Source of the DNA: Isoetes taiwanensis | Taxonomy: Eukaryota > Streptophyta > Lycopodiopsida > Isoetales > Isoetaceae | Assembly: GCA_021234155.1 (NCBI GenBank) | Contig: JAJEKV010000087.1 | Span: forward strand, 4,011,242-4,075,241 | Direction of reading: 5' to 3' | Length of the DNA: 64,000 nt | Part shown: positions 1-12,089 of the stretch, piece after piece | Numbering within the stretch: position 1 is the stretch's first letter | Layout: the number at the start of each line of letters is the position of its first letter | Notes under the pieces: generated by a model | What the model was told of the DNA's origin: nothing | Seen by the model: only the letters and a program-made list of their open reading frames with translations | The model's database searches: none | Program-made: the position numbers and the translations under genes

Positions 1-329
1 TGTTCATCCTAGGAATCTTACCAAAGCAAAATTGAAGAGGGAAGAGATAGATTGCAAAGGGAGGGAAATGGGTTTTGTACAAAAGAGTTAGAAGAGCAGA
101 TGCAATTCCCAATTCTATCATAGAACTTGTGCAGCAACTTTGGACCGAAAACAGTAGGGTCTCTCCAAATGCAAAGGATGTTAAGTTCAGAAGATTGGAA
201 CGAAATGTAAGAGAGGATCATGCCACTCACTATCTGGAAGAATCACATGTTATTTCATTTCTTCATCTTCACCACATTTTTTATTGTTAATGTGGTATGT
301 GGTTAGTGATTGCTTGTGATATGTGGTTG
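1..329. other. No recognised gene
   Basis: Short overlapping open frames occur on both strands, but none shows a recognisable domain, splice structure or credible start. I see nothing to annotate before the GTGGTG repeat begins. Confidence 0.4.
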
Positions 330-860
330 CTGTGGTGAGGCACGTGGTGTGAAATAAATGCTGTCAATATATGCTTTGTGGTGCCTAGTGTGGTGAATAA
401 CATGGTGTAAAATACATCTTTGTAATATATCTTTTGCCTAGTGTGGTGAATAACATGGTGTAAAATAAATCTTTGAATATATGCTATGTGGTCCCTAGTA
501 GTGTGGTGAATAACATGGTGTGGTGCCTAGTGTGGTGTCTAGTGTGGTGCCTAGTGTGGTGCCATTAAAGTGCCGATGTGGTGCCTAGTGTGATGAAAAA
601 TATGGTGTAAAATGAATCTTTGTAATATATTCTTTGTGGTGCCTAGTGTGGTGAATAACGAGGTGTAATATTAATGTCTGTAATATATGCTATGTGGTGC
701 CTAGTGTGGTGAAAAATATGGTGTACATAATAAATTATGTAATATATGCGTTGTGGTGCCTAGTATGGTGAATAAGGAGGTGTAAGATGAATGTCCCATA
801 ATATATGCTATGTGGTGCCTAGTGTGGTGGAAAATGTAGTGTGCAATAAATATCTTTGAT
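330..860. repeat. Degenerate GTGGTG minisatellite
   Basis: A repeat with the core 'gtggtgcctagtgtggtga' recurs about nine times, each followed by an AT-rich spacer such as 'taatatatgct'. Units vary in length and are diverged, so this is an old tandem array and not coding sequence. The GTGGTG core and its complement CACCAC recur at 2.95-3.05, 5.16-5.24, 6.3-6.95, 8.64-9.2 and 10.26-10.33 kb. Confidence 0.8.
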
Positions 861-1399
861 CACCTTGTTATCTTCCTTGCGGTTGCAATTGTTCAGAAAT
901 TCAAGACGGAACATCCTAGTGTTATGATCAAACGAAGAAGATGTTTGAAAAGTTGAAACCATGGTTTGTTGTAAAATTAAAGGACTTCAATAGTTCTTCT
1001 TTTGTATATACCATGTTAGAATGCGATGCTAATAGATGGCTTCAATAGTATGAGAACTAAGCACCCAAAAAAGTCTGCAATTTGCACTTGTCGACTTTGC
1101 TTGGTCGACATATATGGTGAATCTGCCCGAATACAAAATAAGTAGCACAAGAAGTCCGTGGCGGGGAATTTTATGTGAGAAAACTAGCTTCCAACCTTAC
1201 CATAAGAGGGAATGCATTCGGGTGAGTGTAAAGAGTGTGGGATTAAGAAGTTCCCTATCTGCCCACATGAACAATCTAGTGATAGTGGCATGGTGAAGTG
1301 GGAATACCTAGACTATGAAAAAAACAGATTCAGAGATGGCAGCAAAGAAGTCTAAGCTCGTTCACCAACACAATGAAATTGCAAGTCTTCCACGGTGAA

Positions 1400-2740
1400 C
1401 AAAATGTTGGAGAAGCTTCCAAATTTTCCTTTACACAACCCGGATATAAGTGGCGGGCGTGGCCCGGTACAAAGAACTCCTTGATAACTTGCACGGAGAT
1501 GCTTACCTATCCGTGGTTGACTTCATGAGAAATTATACTTTTAAGGAGCGGAATGAAGTTCAGTCCATGCGGCTGGGTCAACAACCGAGATAACTATATT
1601 TGTTCAAATAACCTATCGGGTTGATCCACGCATGACACCATTGAGAAGGAAACACACTACTATGTGTTGGGATGATAGGGAACATGACACACTTTTTGTT
1701 CAACATTGTTTTATGAAACATTTTGAGTACTTAAAGCGAAAAGGCAATGTCCCCAAACAAAGACTATGTATTTTTCGTAGATGGTCTTTGCATCACAATT
1801 CAAAAGCGGCGGATCATTTTATTTTGTTGGAAGGTACGGTTGTGATACGAGGGTCAACATGATGTGGAACTTCTTTGGATCAAACCATGGAAAAGGTGAA
1901 CATGATGGGAAGGCAAAGAATTGAAAAGATGGATCACGAGGTCTCATGACTTAAACATCCCCGACATTAAACTAGATAATGCCCATGATGTGGTGAAAAT
2001 TGCGAGAGAAACAATTTCAATGTGGTACATCTAAGTGGACTAAAAATGGAAGAAAAGTTCGGAGATACTTCTGGGAAATAAAACCTGAGGATATCAACAG
2101 GAAAAAGGCTTGGGGTGCGAGAGACAATTCCGAAACCGGGCAAATTCATTCAATCCATGGATTCAACCGCGGGAAATCCAACACGCCTACATACCGTAAA
2201 AGCTATCATGTTTTTGCGGCAATTGTTTGGATGGAAAATGGGACATGTGTGAGAACGAATTGTATGTAGATGAATGGGACCTTGTAGTCGTTGAACCATC
2301 CTCCAATGTTCATGCGGATGTGGAAGAGACCCGCAAAGTCTACCAGGCCACTATACTCAACCTTGGCAAATGTACTTGCGAAGCACTTAGAGAAGGAGAC
2401 GACTTTGCGGTTCTTTGCACCTAAAGGGAACGAGGAGGATTACGTATTTTTTGGGCACCAAGCCAAAATTTGAAGTTGAAAATGACTTCAAGCGAACGGA
2501 AACTTGTTGGCGAGGTGAAACCGTTGTGGAGGGCATTTACTATAGAAAGAAGCCTCGGTCAAAAGGTGATGTATGAGTTGTTGACAAACGAGCCAAAGTC
2601 ACTTGTATTCTCTACTCAAATTTGTGCTATTCGAGTTCCCATGCAGCAGATCAAGAAAGGTACTCGAACTGTTTACAGGCTAGACCAGGCAGATGAGGAA
2701 AAGATTCTAGAAAACTTGCCGAGGTTTTATCGATGAAGAT
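1400..2740 (+). pseudogene. Decayed transposase-like protein gene
   Basis: No single frame is open, but readable protein moves between frames. In order: YLSVVDFMRNYTFKERNEVQ near 1500-1565, VFxxDGxxxxxxK near 1770-1810, MWNFFGSNHGKGEHDG near 1860-1910, and an open tail ending KILENLPRFYR at 2736. From memory, the phrases 'NY...E.QS', 'SDGC..Q.K' and 'FFGS.HGKG..DG' recur in this order in a broad family of transposase-like proteins of invertebrates and lower plants; I cannot name the Pfam family with certainty. It is broken by many indels. It may be distantly related to the transposase-like gene at 25.8-28.9 kb. Confidence 0.5.
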
Positions 2741-2949
2741 AGCATGTCCGATGAAGAATAGTTTGAACACATTCTTACGAGGTTAGGAAATGATTCAGAA
2801 ATTTTGAATATGTTGTTGTGTCTTGCCTTGTTTGGGAATAATATAAGAAACTCAATTCCATGCTCAATTGTATTTTGATGTCCCTTGTTTCAATGTAATA
2901 TGTTTGCTTCTGATGTAATATGTAATTGTATTTTGATGTCCATGATGTA

Positions 2950-3045
2950 ACATGCCCCAGTTTCACCACATGCTTCACCACATGTGTTTCACCACATGTG
3001 GTGACACATGTGTTTCACTACATGTTTCACCACGTGTTTCACTTT
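2950..3045. repeat. CACCACATG-type repeat block
   Basis: Contains 'caccacatgtgtttcaccac' and a perfect CACCACATGTGGTG palindrome, continuing the CACCAC/GTGGTG theme of the first 10 kb. It lies just downstream of the transposase-like pseudogene and could be part of the same element. Confidence 0.6.
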
Positions 3046-3399
3046 CTGTCTCTTCTCCCGACACAGATAGATCCTTTTGAACAGCTTTTCTACTGAAATG
3101 CTTTCCTTTTCCTTAAATTCTCTCGGTCCCATCAATTCCTCTCATCATCCTTTGGGCTGGCGGCCGTGCGAAAAATCATTATGGGATGGCGAAAATTAAT
3201 GACCTCGGGCAACCCAAAAGGCCCGAGATGCCATTCTTCTTGCTCCCGACCAGAGTTCTGACGGTTTATTACAGGCCGATTCGAGAGGGCCGGTTCTGGC
3301 AAAGGCCGGAGTCCTTGGGAAGCGGTTCTGATTCTGATTTCTGGTTGGGTGGGAAGCGGTTCTGATTTACGACTTCGGCCGGCTACTACGGCGGACATG

Positions 3400-4042
3400 G
3401 CCAACTTCACCTCTTGGATCTTTGCAAAACGATGGAGTCTTAGGAATGGGACAATGTGACCCGAGAAAGAAGAGCCCATAATACCTAGGCGTCTTTGTCC
3501 CGATTTTCAGCCATGCGAATGGATGGACATGCTCGAACAACGAAATTACTCTATTCACCGGATGAGAATATGACCCGCGAAATGCTGAAAACTCTCACGG
3601 GAGGTTGAATTGTACACCACGGCTCCCGGACCTCTCAACTTACTCTGCCTCCATCGAAATTTTTACACACCAAAGATCTTTGGCCCGTTCCTCATACTAT
3701 TGACCGGGATGCGCAAAGGTTGAGACCTTTTCTCGCTTAATGGCTACCAAGCCTTTATGCTAAACGATGGTTCCTCTTTTGTTATGATAGGTTGTTTCTG
3801 AGAGGACCAATTCCTTCACTTCGGGGATATGTACTATCATCACAAGGCCTTGCGGAATGGACATGGAGAAAATTGCTATTCTGTTTGGTAACACTCCACC
3901 ATTATGGTTTTTTGCTTTCCCTCCGGAATGGGAGCAAATAGGGTTTTGGGAAGGCGACCCGTGGCCACCGATCCGGGTGATCATAGAAGATGACGAGGAG
4001 GAGCTGGACCCAGATCTCTTTTTGATAGACCCACAGGAATGA
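3400..4042 (+). pseudogene. Unknown decayed coding sequence
   Basis: Plus-strand translation is protein-like in shifting frames and ends in a clean 61-residue open segment (3857-4042) with a Trp/Pro-rich stretch (PPEWEQIGFWEGDPWPP) and an acidic tail (EDDEEELDPDLF) before its stop. I do not recognise the family. The upstream part has stops and frame changes, so it is probably a remnant. It could be another protein of the elements that fill this end of the window. Confidence 0.3.
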
Positions 4043-5760
4043 AAACAAGTGTATATAATCTGAAATGTAACCTTATGTAATCATTTTATATGTTTAATAT
4101 AAATCTTCACTCTTCATTCTTTCTTGTTTAATTGATGGGTGAAAGTGACACCTGAGAAAAATTACATTAAGGATGAAATCGGAATGGGACGAGAAAACAC
4201 ATGATGAAACCCACCACTGGAAATCTGTCACATCAAATGCAAGTTCAATCATTCAAAAGCTGGCTGTGCAGGAAAGATTGGAGGGAAACCCTAAATCTAG
4301 TTTTGCATGCAGACATTGGCTTATCCCGATCTAGCTATGGTGGAAGAAAACAGAAGGAGAACACGGGCACAAACAATTTCGCCCGGTTCAAATGCGGTTG
4401 CATCCGGTAAGACCTATCTTTGGAGCAAATAAACCCGAGAACAGAGGGGATATTAGAGGAAGGGAGGACCCATGAATTCGAGGTATTCTAGGCTTAAAAC
4501 ATAGGTTAATTCACGATGGGCTTAAAGAATTAGAAGCCAAAGGCGTTGATAGGCGGTTGCCTTTCTTATTACTAATGATGTTGTTTTACAGGATCTGCGG
4601 TCGGGGAGACTTAACAGAGCTGGTGCAAACCGGCGGGGTTCTGGGGGTGGCGTATGATTCTGAGGATGAGTTCGCAGCTCTCCCCATGCTTGAGGAAGAG
4701 GATATGTTCATCGAACTAAAGCGGAAATGATCCATGCTTCACCATTAAAAAAAGTGCTCAACAGGCCCGGTTGCATGGAGACACAACAACTGAGACAATA
4801 CTTTGTGAATCAGTATCATAAGTGGGGCGAAAACGAGAAGCTCATGTTTTAGTGTTCTTGGATTTCACCAACTATTCAGCAGAAAAACTTGATGAAATCT
4901 TGGACATACTTGGAAGAAGAAGAGTTCTGAGATCTCACAATGCGGGGATCGATTGAGACCCAATAATCAGTATGTCATCATTTACCTCTTCAAAACAGCT
5001 ATTATTATATCTCTAATGCATTTTGATAATACTAGAAGCTCAGGGTTATAGTTTTCCCTGATTTTTCTGCATACTTCATTTCATAAGAAGTATGAACTAT
5101 TCTATCGGTGTGGTAGATTTCCATATGTATTTTTTCTCTCCCTTTGAAATATAAAAACAACGTTTGCATCACCACAACTTCACCACAGTTTTCACCACAT
5201 TTTTTACCACGGCTTTCACCACAGTTTCACCATAATCGGCCGGGGGCATTGACCATTTTTGACCCGGTCGAGAAAATGGAATGGCTCTCAATTCTGATAG
5301 TATCTTGACTGATTTTGGTGACAACAATATATGGATCCCAAATTAGGTCCCTGAATTGATATGAGGCCAAAATTCATTGAGCTCTGCTTTGTGCAAAGAT
5401 TCTTGCAAGGCCACTAACTTTTGCTTCGAGGGAATTACGTGTTTTCTTTTCGGTTTCTTTTGAACTCTATTTCTTTTGAACCCGAGCCACCCATCTCATA
5501 TTTTCCTATTTGCGTGAAATGGTTACCATATTTTGTTAGTGTGCGAGATCATAGATTACGCACCTTCAAATTCCTTGTTTGCATTTTATAATTAATGACA
5601 AAAAGTTCAGCTAATCGAAAAACAAAGTGGAAACTTCGAGAGAACGTTAAAAGCAAAACAAGTTCTATTGCAAAACAAGGACTATTGCAAAACAAGTTCT
5701 GTCATTAATGAAAAGCCTTTACAAAGAATAGTCACAAGGACTATTGCCAAAAAAATTGAA
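4043..5760. other. No recognised gene; coding-like fragments
   Basis: One open stretch ends at about 4730 with an acidic C-terminus (EDEFAALPMLEEEDMFIELKRK), and 4201-4410 is open for 69 residues. Neither is recognised. Positions 5160-5240 hold another CACCAC block ('caccacagttttcaccacat'). The rest shows no structure I can support. Confidence 0.35.
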
Positions 5761-5846
5761 ACCAGGGATTACAATACAAATCTAAACTAATCAGACGGGG
5801 GCCATCTTGAGCTCTATATGGAGGTCGTCCTCATGAGCATACATCT

Positions 5847-6097
5847 TCATTTTAGAGTGGCTCCTGCGTCATCATAACCTGCATGCACCCACTCGAGCAC
5901 CCGCAACGAAGCGACAGCTTGATGATCCATGATGAGCTTCTCCACCTCTGGTGGAGTGAACTTGGGCGGCCGCCTCTGGTGGAGGAAGACACGGATCCTC
6001 CGCAGGAAGCCACGGATTCTGATCGTGCTGGCTGCGAAGGAGCAGGCACAATGGCCGGGATAGTGTTCCTGCGGAGTGTAGTCTTGAACTTGGCCAT
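5847..6097 (-). pseudogene. Unknown N-terminal coding fragment
   Basis: An ATG at 6097 opens a Ser/Pro/Arg-rich N-terminus (MAKFKTTLRRNTIPAIVPAP). The reading appears to change frame near 5960 into a better-looking segment containing FTPPEVEKLIMDHQAV and ending GATLK before a stop at 5847. Three overlapping frames are open here because the DNA is GC-rich, so only this path is favoured. No domain is recognised. Confidence 0.3.
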
Positions 6098-6269
6098 GGC
6101 GGAAGTGAAGGAGATGGACGGAATGGGGAAGGAGTGAAGGAGATGGCGGAATAGACGATGGGGACGGAATGAAGCTGCAGGGCAGAATTTTGGGAATAAA
6201 AGGGATGCAAATCGTAGGCATCCATACGATTTTGGGAATGAGGCAGAAGAGGAAAGGGACGTTTGCATG

Positions 6270-6955
6270 CATGCCACCTAGGCTCCAACATGCCACAGTA
6301 AAGGGTCAAGCATGCCACATAGACCGAAAGCATGCCACCTAGGCTCCAACATGCCAAGGTGGCTCAAACATGCCACCTAGACTCCAATATGCCACGTAAG
6401 CCCCAACATGCCACCTATGATTTACCACATGATTCACCACATGATTCACCAAATGCACCACATGATCCACCACATGCACCATTTGCATCACCAAACATGT
6501 TGGTCAATGGAAGTCAAACATGTAACAAAGGTCATGTAAAGGCTCAAGCATGCCAAGGTGGCTCAAATATGCCACCTAGGCTCCAACATGCCAAGGTGGC
6601 TCAAACATGCCACCTAGGCTCCAACATGCCACGTAAGCTCCAACATGCCACCTATGATTCACCACATGATTCACCAAATGCACCACATGATTCACCACAT
6701 GCACCATTTGCATCACCAAACATGTTGGTCAATGAAAGTCAAACATGTAACGAAGGTCATGTAAAGGCTCAAGCATGCCAAGGTGGCTCAAACATGCCAA
6801 GGTGGCTCAAACATGCCACCTAGGCTCCAACATGCCACGTAAGCTCCAGCATGCCACCTATGATTCACCACATGGTTCACCAAATGCACCACATGATTCA
6901 CCACATGCACCATTTGCATCACCACATCTATCACGACATGTAACACCACATTGTC
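6270..6955. repeat. Tandem repeat of about 227 bp with internal short repeats
   Basis: The phrase 'caagcatgccaaggtggctc' recurs at about 6543 and 6770, giving a higher-order period near 227 bp. Each unit contains a 'aacatgccacctaggctcc' block and a 'gattcaccacatg' block, and two of the units also carry 'catgttggtcaatg'. The plus-strand frames are open through the array only because the short repeats lack stops. Their peptides (HDSPNAPHDSPHAP) are repeat translations, not a gene. Confidence 0.8.
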
Positions 6956-7942
6956 ATGAATCTTTGAATACATCAATTTCTTCTGGAGATTTGAACTCCA
7001 CCCAGTGTTGCTCGTCAGGCCCGAAAAAAAGTCTATTGTATACAATAGTATACAACAATGTACATTACAGTGTCAATGAAAGAATAGGTTACAAGAATAA
7101 CCTCTTTGGTTACAATAATACAAACATGTGATTACAAGTAAAGATCTATTGATCTGTCAACCTCAGCTTCATTACTACAGCAATTGTGCTTCACAACATC
7201 AATCATCATTCTGCGCGTGTCCAACAGCTCGCAACTAGAAATTGGTACACCCTGCAACAAACATATCAGGCCTCACATTGGATGAGTAATACCTTCAAAT
7301 TTACGAACTCACCTTGCATTGGGATAGTGTGTCCAAGTCTCGCATTACTGCAGCCACAACATGCTTTACAAAGACACATATAGCAAAACACATATATGCT
7401 TCAGAATGTCTTGGAGGTGTCTTTTGCTTGGAATTCTGCTCTTGCTTTTTCTCTGAGACACTTCCAGCTGCAAAAATTTAACAGATTCGGTAACTATATG
7501 GGTCAAATTAAAAAGAAGACAGGCACAAAAGGTTGGAAGTTACCTTGTGACTTACATTCACCAAACGATTTGTTCAGATCATAACCCCGATGCATCTGGC
7601 GATTTGGCGGATTGGTGTGGAGCATGACTTAATGCATCTGGCGATCTGGCGGATTGTTGTCGGTTGGACACCCTCTTGATGCACCCTACTTGATTTGTTG
7701 ACATCTACTGATTTGTCCGACTTCCTGTAACCTGATGCATCTTCTGATTTGCCCGAGTTTCTATCTGTGTCTAATGCTTTCGAAGGGATGAAGAAGTAAG
7801 CTACATATCCCAATTGCATCAAACAAGACTTGGTTACCTTTGAGGGTAGAAAATAATTCCCTTTTTGGTGTGCTATATGGACTCACAAAGTCATTGCCAC
7901 CAGTATGAACAGTTAGACAAGACACTTTAGATACAACAAACA

Positions 7943-8210
7943 GGACAAGCAAAAGAGACTAAGCCAGGCCGGGATCTTGTTTTATGTCGGCGCTTACTCC
8001 CTTTTCGAGTTTCTGCTTGATGTATCTAATTAAGCCACTGAGTGGCGATGTCATCCTAGGGGCAAATTAGATACATCAAGCGAGAAAATGAAGGAGACTA
8101 AGCCAAGCTTACTCTCTTTTCGAGTTTCACCTTGATGTATCTAATTAAGCCACCTAAAATGAGTGAGCCGACCCTCATCCTAGGGGGCAAATTAGACACA
8201 TCAAACAGGA
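7943..8210. repeat. Two-copy direct repeat with foldback arms
   Basis: Two diverged copies of about 120-140 bp begin with 'gagactaagccag'-like sequence. Within each copy 'ttgatgtatctaatt' (8018, 8132) is followed 45-60 bp later by its reverse complement 'aattagayacatcaa' (8066, 8189), so each copy can form a stem-loop. 'catcctaggggcaaa' sits next to the second arm in both. It resembles a duplicated MITE-like foldback. Confidence 0.6.
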
Positions 8211-8311
8211 CAAACGAAAGAGACTAAGCCAGGGTGAAAGATTAGGAAGTCCACTAATCCTAATTGGCATCTGTCCCTTACATCAGGCCCTTAGCATGTA
8301 AACTAAGCTAC

Positions 8312-8689
8312 CTATAAGTGCTCACCTGTAAGTGCCTCAGTAGCTTGAAGTTGCTTTTGATCCTCCCTACTCACACCTAAGGCTTGTACCCATGCTGTAG
8401 AAAATTCATGACAGCAATTCTCAATGCAACAGTGATTACAAATCCTGCAAAGTGAACGCAAATTTGTCAATGAGAATACAATTATACTAAGCACTTCAGG
8501 AATTTTGTTATGAAGTACCTCAAGAGGCTGAGCAGACTTACACTGAATCACTTCTGATCTTGCCTTACACTGAATCACTTCTGATCTTGTAGAGTTGATC
8601 CATTCTCCCAGTGTCCTGTTGAATTCAACTGGAAAGTAATCCAAGGTTAGTACCACATGACACAACAGGCACCACTTTACACACCACAA
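8312..8689 (-). pseudogene. Unknown Cys-rich coding fragment
   Basis: A 125-residue open frame includes a probable exon near 8322-8446, preceded by a pyrimidine/AG acceptor and ending at a GTGAGC donor. The exon contains CNHCCIENCCHEF and a polar helix-like tail. Upstream is a 26-bp tandem duplication giving RSEVIQCK twice. The Cys/His cluster could be a zinc-binding remnant, but no family is recognised. Confidence 0.3.
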
Positions 8690-9200
8690 ATTCCATCATG
8701 ACAAACTTTGCACCACAAATGGCGTCATATTCACCACATGTGGTGTGGCATGTGGCACCAGGGTGGCGTCATATTCACCACATGTGGTGTGGCATGTGGC
8801 ACCAAACTGGTGCCACATGACACACCACCTATGGCACCACAATGCACCCAAGGCACCACATATGGCAATCCATTACTTCGCACCACAAATGGCGTCAAAG
8901 ACACCACATGTGGTGCAAAATGTGGATCCATAGTGGTGCCACATTAGACACCACATGTGGCACTACAATGCAAAGAAGGCACCACATCCCGTGGAGGGCA
9001 TCCACCACCCCATATGTGGCAGATAGCGTGGTGCAATATTTAGCGCAGCAGTTGGCACCACATATGGCAAACAATCCACCATTCACAAGTATCACCATAT
9101 CTAACATCACATATGACACTAAGTATAGAAACATATGGAAGCCAATTCACTATTCAGATAAGGTACCACGCGTTTGGTACTATATGTGACACTACATATG
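8640..9200. repeat. CACCACATGTGGTG palindrome-rich repeat
   Basis: Two near-identical 41-bp units ('gtggcaccagggtggcgtca' type) contain CACCACATGTGGTG palindromes near 8735 and 8776. Further copies near 8909 and 8950 are embedded in 'ggcaccacatatggcaa'-like units. All open frames over this stretch are repeat translations. Confidence 0.75.
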
Positions 9201-9359
9201 CTACAAACTACATTATTAACATATAATTGGCACCATATGACTGTCTCCAGAACACATTTGGAGCTACATACTCATGTGAACTGAAATTATCCACCACAAC
9301 TCGAAACTAGCGGCACAAATTTCCTACACATAACTTACAACACACCCAAATGAAGAAGT

Positions 9360-10025
9360 AAGTGGTGTACCGATTGTTCAAGCTTGCTAGACCTTCTTTG
9401 GAAAATAACAGGTTCAATATTAAATTGCATCATATGGTGGTTCCGAAAAGAAGAGGGTTGAAAAGTACCTATTTTTTTCGGTGATTTTCCCGAGATTCTT
9501 CTTACTGACTTAAGGAGGCTTGAATTGTGGCCTAGTCATTTCAAGAGAGGAAGCATCATCGTGGCGGGGTTGCTCTGCTTCCTCACTATTTGAAATGCTT
9601 GCATGCTTCCTCTTACGTTGGGACGGAGAGTCTTGGACCCTTTTTCTCTTAACTTTGCCAAAAAAACTCAACCAGGTTTATTTCTTTTCCTTTTGTGTGA
9701 AGGTAATACGCATAGCCCATAGTCTGTGAGGCCATGCCTCCCCGGCACACTTCACGCCTGTGATTTTTTGTAAAGGCACATATATTCATTATACCTCTCC
9801 TTGCTCGATTCTTCAACTTTGCATGATGAAACAAAACAATATTCTAAACAACGAGAGAATCATGGGCATCCCCGAATCTAGAATGCAACCCACACGTAAG
9901 TGGATTTTTCTAATACTTTTGGTCCCCAAACGGGCTTCGATTTCTTCTTGTGTGGCGTAATGCTTTTCTTGCACATTTCCTTGTAGGTGTATCCCGTGGC
10001 ATTCAAGTCGGTATGATCGAGCCAT
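9360..10025 (-). pseudogene. Unknown decayed protein with basic NLS-like stretch
   Basis: Minus-strand reading gives a plausible protein in two frames. The upstream part (about 9990-9880) contains NVQEKHYATQEEIEARLGTK. The downstream part (about 9700-9400) contains KVKRKRVQDSPSQRKRKH followed by a Ser/Glu-rich stretch. The basic clusters look like a nuclear-localisation signal. No domain is recognised; a frame change lies between the halves. It may belong to the same elements as the CACCAC repeats around it. Confidence 0.3.
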
Positions 10026-10351
10026 TTAAGTGATCGATCTTCTTGCCGAAATCGAAATGGTCTTGGCGGATTAAGGGGCGTGTCCGAGTTTTTGAGGAAA
10101 ATGAAAATTGAATCGAAATGGTCTTGCCGGATTAAGGGAGCGTGATCGAGTTTTTGAGGGAAAATGATCGGTAATGCGTTCTTTGAATAAGCTTTGAATA
10201 AGACCGAAAGGACAAAATTTTGAATAAGTAATCATGTGTATTTTTGAAAAAATAACTCCCTCTCCCACTACAAATTCGGTAGTTCCCACCACACTTAGCA
10301 CCCAAAAATGTGGTGCTAAAATGCACGTTTTTGTTCCACTACAACATGCTT

Positions 10352-10933
10352 TCACCCCTCTGCCACAATGGTAAATAGGAAGGGCGCCAACGGGCATCCC
10401 TGGCGAACTCCGCGTCCCACCCTAAAGACCGGCGATGACTCACCATGACATAGGACAGTGGCCCTGGCCGACGTTAAGAGCTTCAGCGTCACTTCCGTAA
10501 AGGTCTCCCCACACCCAAAGGCGAGCATCATCCTCTTCAAAAAGTCCCACCGAACACTATCATAGGCCTTCGCAAAATCCAGCTTCAAGTACACTATCCG
10601 CTGACATGTTCTGCGTGCCCAGTGAATGCCCTCAAATGCCGTCGCGACATTATTGAGAATATGGGGAATGAAGCTTGACTGCATGGGGCAAATAGCCTCC
10701 TTCAAAACCACCTGCAATCTAAGCGAGAGGGCCTTCGCGATAATCTTGTATACAGCCAAAAGAAGCGTGATCGGACGCCAATCCGAGATGACAGAGGGCT
10801 CCTTCACCTTCGTATCAAAGGAGATGCAGCCAGTGTTGAGTCTATAGTCCAACGCCTCGGCTTGAAGCAGATCTTGATAAGTCTGCAACACTGACTCCCC
10901 CACCCAATCCCAATATTCCTGGAAGAACTCCAC
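10352..10933 (-). pseudogene. LINE-A reverse transcriptase fragment
   Basis: This would synthesise cDNA from element RNA. The 193-residue frame carries SDWRPITLL, the palm motif LDFAKAYDSVRWDF (with the first catalytic Asp) and GVRQGCPLAPFLF, all typical of non-LTR reverse transcriptases. It ends after FTIVAEG, before the YADD catalytic box, and the DNA then passes into unrelated sequence, so the enzyme is inactive. Classification as L1-like rests on the order of motifs. Confidence 0.85.
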
Positions 10934-11561
10934 CGGAATGCCGTCCAGTCCCGGGCACTTATGAGGAGCTGTGGCGGCAAGCCTCCTCGAGCTCTGCCTG
11001 CCTAAGCGGATATTTGTAATACCTACCTTCTATCTGCCCGGCACCTTACAAGACACCTTCTTTGAGCACAACCTCCTCCATCCGCGTCGAGAGAAGGGAT
11101 ATCTCTTCTCTGAAGAAGCTGAGAGAAGTGCCGAAAATTAGCTTTGTTTAATATCGTTCGGCGAATCGCGAGAATATGGCCATCGAGCATTGCCAAGGGG
11201 CGACATAGAGGCGCGCATACTTCTTCGATCTTGCGACCACTGAAGAACATCGCGGAATTGGTATCCCTTCGAAGTAGCCAAGTGATTCTGTCTTCACCCA
11301 CCGCTGCTGACCCTTCTTGGATTAGTCCGTGCAATGTATCGCGATATCTCCTTCTCCCGCACCCCATCGGGCGGTTGGGACTGAGGGGCTTCCAATTCGA
11401 TACCATGCCTCTAACTCCTCCCGCTCTTGGCGTGCCCTCGAACTTCCCCATGACTTGGCAAAAGCCTTGACCTCGGCCGGGGCCTTCACCATCCCCGACA
11501 TCCCAAAGCTATCCGCGAAAGGTCGCGGAACCCGGATCTGGCTGGCAACCCCAAAGAGAAA

Positions 11562-12089
11562 TCAGCATCCTTGAGGTAGGCGGTGTTCAACTTTTGAAGA
11601 TCGTCTTGCGCCCGACGGCCGCACTCGAACCACAGGAATTAGTTGAGGAAAATGATCGAGAGATTGGACAAAATGTTCTTCCGCTTTGAGCAGGGCTTGA
11701 TCCGCCACTAGGGTGTTAGCATAGCATCTGTCATGCCGAGCATACGCCCGACCGGCCCCGGTCCACTGATTACACCAAGTGAATGTGGAGTCGCCCGCCA
11801 ACTCCGCCAACCGCCCGGAGTCCAGCAGCTTTACCCATTCCCCCCGCTCAAAGCCCTGTACCACTTCCGCCGCTCTACCACACCTATCCTGAGTAGTCTC
11901 CACCATGTTGAAGTCGCCCAACAGCAGCCAAGCCACATCAGCCCCCAGGGATGCAATCTTATGTCTCTGCCGCGCAGTATTGTGGGCATAGACATTCACA
12001 ATCCCCCACTCCTGTGGACCCTCTCGCCACTTGATAATGACCCACCTGCCCCAACGATCAGCCAAGGTTAACGTCACCTGCACATGCAT
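11562..12089 (-). pseudogene. LINE-A AP-like endonuclease fragment
   Basis: The frame contains WGIVNVYAHNTARQR, LLLGDFNMVE and FTWCNQWTGAGRAYARHDR, matching the GDFN and D-R boxes of the apurinic-like endonuclease that nicks target DNA in L1-type LINEs. The N-terminal part (the usual WN.. and QE boxes) is not in this frame. The C-terminal S-DH box survives as SLDHFPQLI. Broken and inactive. Confidence 0.75.

Noticed and set aside
6332-7131. Plus-strand open frames of 118-163 residues with PHDSPNAPHDSP repeats
   Set aside because: Direct translations of the tandem repeat; the frame is open only because the short units lack stops.
8708-9189. Several overlapping open frames on both strands
   Set aside because: Translations of the CACCAC palindrome repeat, with no protein-like conservation.
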